A stretch of DNA of 64,000 nucleotides from Cellulosimicrobium funkei (GTDB taxonomy: Bacteria; Actinomycetota; Actinomycetes; Actinomycetales; Cellulomonadaceae). This document shows, piece by piece, positions 61,310-64,000 of this stretch; the stretch's first letter is position 1, and the number at the start of each line of letters is the position of its first letter. The position numbers and the translations under genes were made by a program. A model generated the notes under the pieces. It did not search any database, was not told where the DNA came from, and was given only the letters and a program-made list of their open reading frames with translations. Location of the stretch: NCBI RefSeq assembly GCF_004519295.1, contig NZ_SOZH01000002.1, forward strand, positions 62,001 through 126,000, in the 5' to 3' direction.

Positions 61310-62047
61310 TCAGGCCGATGCGCCGTCCTGGTGGCGCACCCACGTCTCGCGGACCTCGGTGAGGTGGTCGAGCATCGCGGCGCGGGCGCCATCGGCGCGG
61401 TGCGCGTCGAGGTTGTCGACGATCGCGCGGTGCGCGCGCGTGACGACGTCGATGCGGCGCGGGTCGTAGGAGAACGTCGCGACGCGCGTCTCCATGAGCC
61501 CTTCGCCGAGCACGTCGTAGAGCATGACGAAGAAGTCGTTGCCGGTCGCGACGGCGAGCCCGCGGTGGAAGGCGTAGTCGTTCTTGGACGCGGCGACGAT
61601 GTCGTCGGCGTGCCCGGGGAGCTGGTCGACGAGGTCGGCGAGGCCGGTGAGCGCGGCGTCGTCGATGCGCTCGGCGGCGATGCCGGCGACGGCAACCTCG
61701 AGCGTCGCGCGGACCTCGTGGAGCTGGAGGTAGGGCACGTTGGGGCCGTGGTGGAGGAACATCTGGAGCATCTGGCCGACGTCGTCGATGCTGGTGCGCC
61801 CGACGCTCAGGCCGGAGCCGGGCGTGGCGGTGACGATGCCCTTGGCGGTGAGGGCGCGGACGGCCTCGCGCACGACGGTGCGGGAGACGCCGTAGGACTC
61901 GCAGAGCTCGCGCTCGGAGGGCAGCCGGTCGCCGGGCTGGAGCTCGCGCGCGAGGATGTCGTCGCGGATCGCGTCGGCGACCTGGTCGGACAGTCGGCGC
62001 TGTCGCACGATGCCGCTCGTCGGCAGCGTCGCATCGGGCTCGGGCAC
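61310..62047 (-). CDS. GntR-family (FadR/FCD) transcriptional regulator
   Basis: 245 residues from a GTG preceded by GGAGGA; the ATG ten codons upstream is less likely. Winged helix-turn-helix: VADAIRDDILARELQPGDRLPSERELCESYGVSRTVVREAVRAL at about residues 20-65. The FCD ligand domain follows, with LHEVRATLEVAVAGIAA and the metal-binding His residues in YAFHRGLAVATGN and THAH-like RAHRAIVDNL. It probably represses the divergent dehydrogenase-TRAP operon and responds to a sugar acid. Confidence 0.9.
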   Translation of the reverse strand: MPEPDATLPTSGIVRQRRLSDQVADAIRDDILARELQPGDRLPSERELCESYGVSRTVVREAVRALTAKGIVTATPGSGLSVGRTSIDDVGQMLQMFLHHGPNVPYLQLHEVRATLEVAVAGIAAERIDDAALTGLADLVDQLPGHADDIVAASKNDYAFHRGLAVATGNDFFVMLYDVLGEGLMETRVATFSYDPRRIDVVTRAHRAIVDNLDAHRADGARAAMLDHLTEVRETWVRHQDGASA

Positions 62048-62151
62048 CGTTCCTCCTCGGGGTGACGACCGCGCCATTCTGCCTCACGGGGGCCGCGACC
62101 TGCCCGGACGCGGTCCCTGCTCACGGGCGTGAGACGGGGTTGGCTCAACTG

Positions 62152-62165
62152 GTATGACAGGATAC
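62152..62165. promoter_or_regulatory. GntR/FCD operator candidate
   Basis: GTAT-N6-ATAC inverted repeat (GTATGACAGGATAC) in the 235-base gap between the divergent GntR-type gene and the dehydrogenase-TRAP operon. FCD regulators usually bind short palindromes of this kind near their own promoter. The rest of the gap shows only the GAAAGAG ribosome-binding region of the dehydrogenase gene. Confidence 0.55.
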
Positions 62166-62282
62166 AGTCACTCAACCTGCTGAGCCGAGCGTCCGACGTC
62201 GGGCACCCGTGCCGGCAGGTCTCCCCTCACCCGCACGCAGAGCAACGCGGCTTCCCAGTCGCGGGGAAAGAGCTGTTCCACG

Positions 62283-63281
62283 ATGCGCGCCATCAGATTC
62301 GAGACGTCCGGGACCGCCCACGTGGTCGACATCCCGCGCCCGGTCCCCGGCCCCGGCGAGGTCCTGCTCGCCGTCACCTCCACGGGGGTGTGCGGCTCCG
62401 ACCTGGCCGCCCTCCGCGGCACCCACCCGTTCCGCGTCCCGCCGCTGATCTCCGGCCACGAGGCCGGTGGCCGCGTCGCCGAGGTCGGCCCGGACGTCGC
62501 CGACGTGGTCGTCGGCGACCGCGTCGTCGTCGACCCGCAGCGCCCGTGCGGCACGTGCGACCTGTGCACGACGGGCGGCTACCACCTGTGCGCGAGGAAG
62601 CAGATGCTCGGCGTCGCCGAGTGGGACGGCTCGTTCGCCGAGCACGTCGTCGTGCCCGCGTACACGCTGGTCCCCGCGCCCGACGGCGTGGCGGACGAGC
62701 ACCTCGCTCTCGCCGAGCCGGTCGCGGTCGCGGCCCACGCCGTCGCGCAGCTGGGGGAGCGGCGCCGCGAGCGCGCGCTCGTGCTGGGCGGCGGCACGAT
62801 CGGCGCGCTCGTCGCGCGTGTGCTCGCCGACGGCGGCAGCACCGTGGTCGACGTCGTCGAGCCGCGCGAGCACGTCCACGAGGTGCTGCGCGCGGTCGGT
62901 GCGACGGGCGTCCACCGGCCCGACGCCGCGCTCGAGCCCGGCTCGTACGACGCCGTCTTCGTCGCCGCGGGCGTGCCCGCGCTCGTCGAGCGCGCGTTCG
63001 AGGCCGTCGCGCCCGGTGGCGCGATCGTCCAGGTCGCGGTGTTCAACCAGCCCGTGCCGGTCCCGGTGGGGCAGCTCCAGGTGCGCGAGATCGCCCTGCT
63101 CGGCACGGCCATGTACACGAAGGACGACTTCCGCACCGCGCTTGACGTCCTCGCGCGCCACCCCGGGCTCGCCGACGTGCTCGTGTCCCGCACGACCTCC
63201 CTCGAGGAGGGCGCCGCGATCACGACGACCATGGCCGCCGAGGGGCCGGGCGACATCGTCAAGCTGGTGATGGTCCCGTGA
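62283..63281 (+). CDS. Zinc-dependent alcohol/polyol dehydrogenase (MDR family)
   Basis: 332 residues. Catalytic-zinc region GVCGSDLAALRGTHPF with Cys37 and ISGHEAGGRV with the following His-Glu. Structural zinc site PCGTCDLCTTGGYHLC with four Cys near residues 88-102. NAD(P)-binding VLGGGTIGALVARVL near 162. The pattern fits polyol, threonine or sugar-acid dehydrogenases that oxidise a hydroxyl. Coupled to a TRAP transporter by a 4-bp overlap, so it probably oxidises the transported acid or a close derivative. Exact substrate not provable. Confidence 0.9.
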   Translation: MRAIRFETSGTAHVVDIPRPVPGPGEVLLAVTSTGVCGSDLAALRGTHPFRVPPLISGHEAGGRVAEVGPDVADVVVGDRVVVDPQRPCGTCDLCTTGGYHLCARKQMLGVAEWDGSFAEHVVVPAYTLVPAPDGVADEHLALAEPVAVAAHAVAQLGERRRERALVLGGGTIGALVARVLADGGSTVVDVVEPREHVHEVLRAVGATGVHRPDAALEPGSYDAVFVAAGVPALVERAFEAVAPGGAIVQVAVFNQPVPVPVGQLQVREIALLGTAMYTKDDFRTALDVLARHPGLADVLVSRTTSLEEGAAITTTMAAEGPGDIVKLVMVP

Positions 63282-63862
63282 GCGCGGCCCGCGCCGTTCG
63301 CGGCGTCCTGTCCGGCGCCGAGCGCGCCCTGTTCGTGGTCTCGGGCGTCGCGATCACGCTCGTGAGCGCCGTCCTCGTGCTCCAGGTCTTCATGCGGTAC
63401 GTGCTCAACAGCCCGACCGTGTGGTCCGAGGAGTTCGCGACGCTCGCGTTCGTCTGGTGCGTCATGACGGCGATCCCCGTCGCGGTGCGCCGCAGCGAGC
63501 ACATCGCGGTGACGCTGCTCCTCGACCGCCTGCGCGGGAAGGTTCGCCGCGCGTTCGTCGCGCTCGGCTACACGCTCTCCGCGGGCCTGTTCGGCCTCGT
63601 CGCCGTCTACGCGGCGATGATGCTCCCGACGGGCGCGCGCCAGCTCATGACCGGCCTGACCATCGCGACGGGCACGGACATCACGCTGCTCGCCATGTAC
63701 GTCGTCGTGCCGATCGGCATGGGCTTCTCCTGCGTCTACGCGGTCGAGAAGCTCGTCGAGGCGCTGCGCGGCGACTTCGACACCCCCGACGACGCCGTGG
63801 AGGCGAACATCGCCGAGGCGGAGCAGCTCGTCGCGCCCACCTCCCAGGACAAGGACGTCTGA
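63278..63862 (+). CDS. dctQ: TRAP transporter small permease (DctQ)
   Basis: 194 residues from a GTG overlapping the dehydrogenase stop (GTGA). Four hydrophobic segments and the family signature VLQVFMRYVLNSPTVWSEEFATLAFVWCVMTAIPVAVRRSEHI are visible. It forms the membrane complex with the DctM subunit encoded next. The tail after ~165 is acidic (FDTPDDAVEANIAEAEQLV). The periplasmic binding protein DctP has not appeared before the end of the window. Confidence 0.9.
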   Translation: MSAARAVRGVLSGAERALFVVSGVAITLVSAVLVLQVFMRYVLNSPTVWSEEFATLAFVWCVMTAIPVAVRRSEHIAVTLLLDRLRGKVRRAFVALGYTLSAGLFGLVAVYAAMMLPTGARQLMTGLTIATGTDITLLAMYVVVPIGMGFSCVYAVEKLVEALRGDFDTPDDAVEANIAEAEQLVAPTSQDKDV

Positions 63863-63865
63863 CCC

Positions 63866-64000
63866 ATGCCCCTCATCCTCGGAGGGCTCCTCCTCCTCAT
63901 CCTCGTCATCGGCGCCCCGGTGGGCGTCGCCGTCGGCCTCGCGTCGTTCGCGAGCCTCGCCGCCGAGGGCGTGCCGCCCGAGGTCGGCGCCCAGCGGTTC
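63866..64000 (+). CDS. dctM: TRAP transporter large permease (DctM), start only
   Basis: The frame begins at the ATG at 63866, three bases after the DctQ stop, and stays open through the last base of the window (45 codons). The visible residues, MPLILGGLLLLILVIGAPVGVA then VGLASFASL, are the first membrane segment and the GxPxxxA-type motif of DctM large permeases. It is cut by the window end. Confidence 0.85.
   Translation, partial: MPLILGGLLLLILVIGAPVGVAVGLASFASLAAEGVPPEVGAQRF

Overview
The window is chromosomal DNA of a very high-GC actinobacterium. GTG and ATG starts with strong Shine-Dalgarno sites, stop/start overlaps of the GTGA/ATGA type, many secreted carbohydrate-active proteins and an ABC sugar importer without its own ATPase all fit a Cellulosimicrobium/Cellulomonas/Promicromonospora-like soil organism; the genus is inference. 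I saw no rRNA, tRNA or CRISPR array.

Region 1 (1-11415): the end of a LacI-type regulator, then a tight + strand operon. It holds a sugar ABC importer (two permeases, a lipoprotein), two ADP-ribosylglycohydrolase-family proteins, a ribokinase-like kinase, a two-domain protein (glycosidase-like barrel plus SUMF1/FGE-like domain), a CaiB/BaiF CoA-transferase and a CitE-like lyase. The set looks like a pathway that imports a ribosyl compound, splits it, phosphorylates the sugar and degrades an acid product through its CoA ester. Region 2 (11539-30600): mostly single genes, namely secreted esterase, GH19 chitinase, L-asparaginase, PLP decarboxylase, ScyD-like protein, secreted endo/exonuclease/phosphatase-family protein, VOC protein, secreted GDPD, histidine phosphatase, membrane proteins, an alpha/beta hydrolase and a GlxA-type regulator. 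Region 3 (30645-41344): a GH65 phosphorylase diverging from a secreted redox operon of a multicopper oxidase, a 1333-residue ThuA/discoidin/sugar-dehydrogenase/PKD/DUF1080 protein and a cupredoxin with six Ig-like repeats. Region 4 (41669-45062): membrane/SHOCT proteins, a saccharopine-dehydrogenase-like enzyme and a small membrane protein.

Region 5 (about 45560 to 59400, perhaps 60411) is a defence island of lower GC with TTA codons. It starts inside a hipBA toxin-antitoxin locus: hipB and a three-operator array survive, while hipA is cut to 21 codons. The island holds a SNF2-type helicase, a DUF4391 protein, a type III Mod methyltransferase, a type III Res helicase-nuclease and a 1501-residue sacsin/HSP90-like ATPase with a DUF3883 nuclease-like end, followed by a convergent HNH nuclease. 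Region 6 (60516-64000) returns to high GC: an orphan NarL-type response regulator, and a GntR/FCD regulator divergent from a zinc dehydrogenase and a TRAP transporter that runs off the end.

Between native genes lies a dispersed family of imperfect palindromes of about 55-65 bp (five copies of one type, two of a related type). None was seen inside the defence island.
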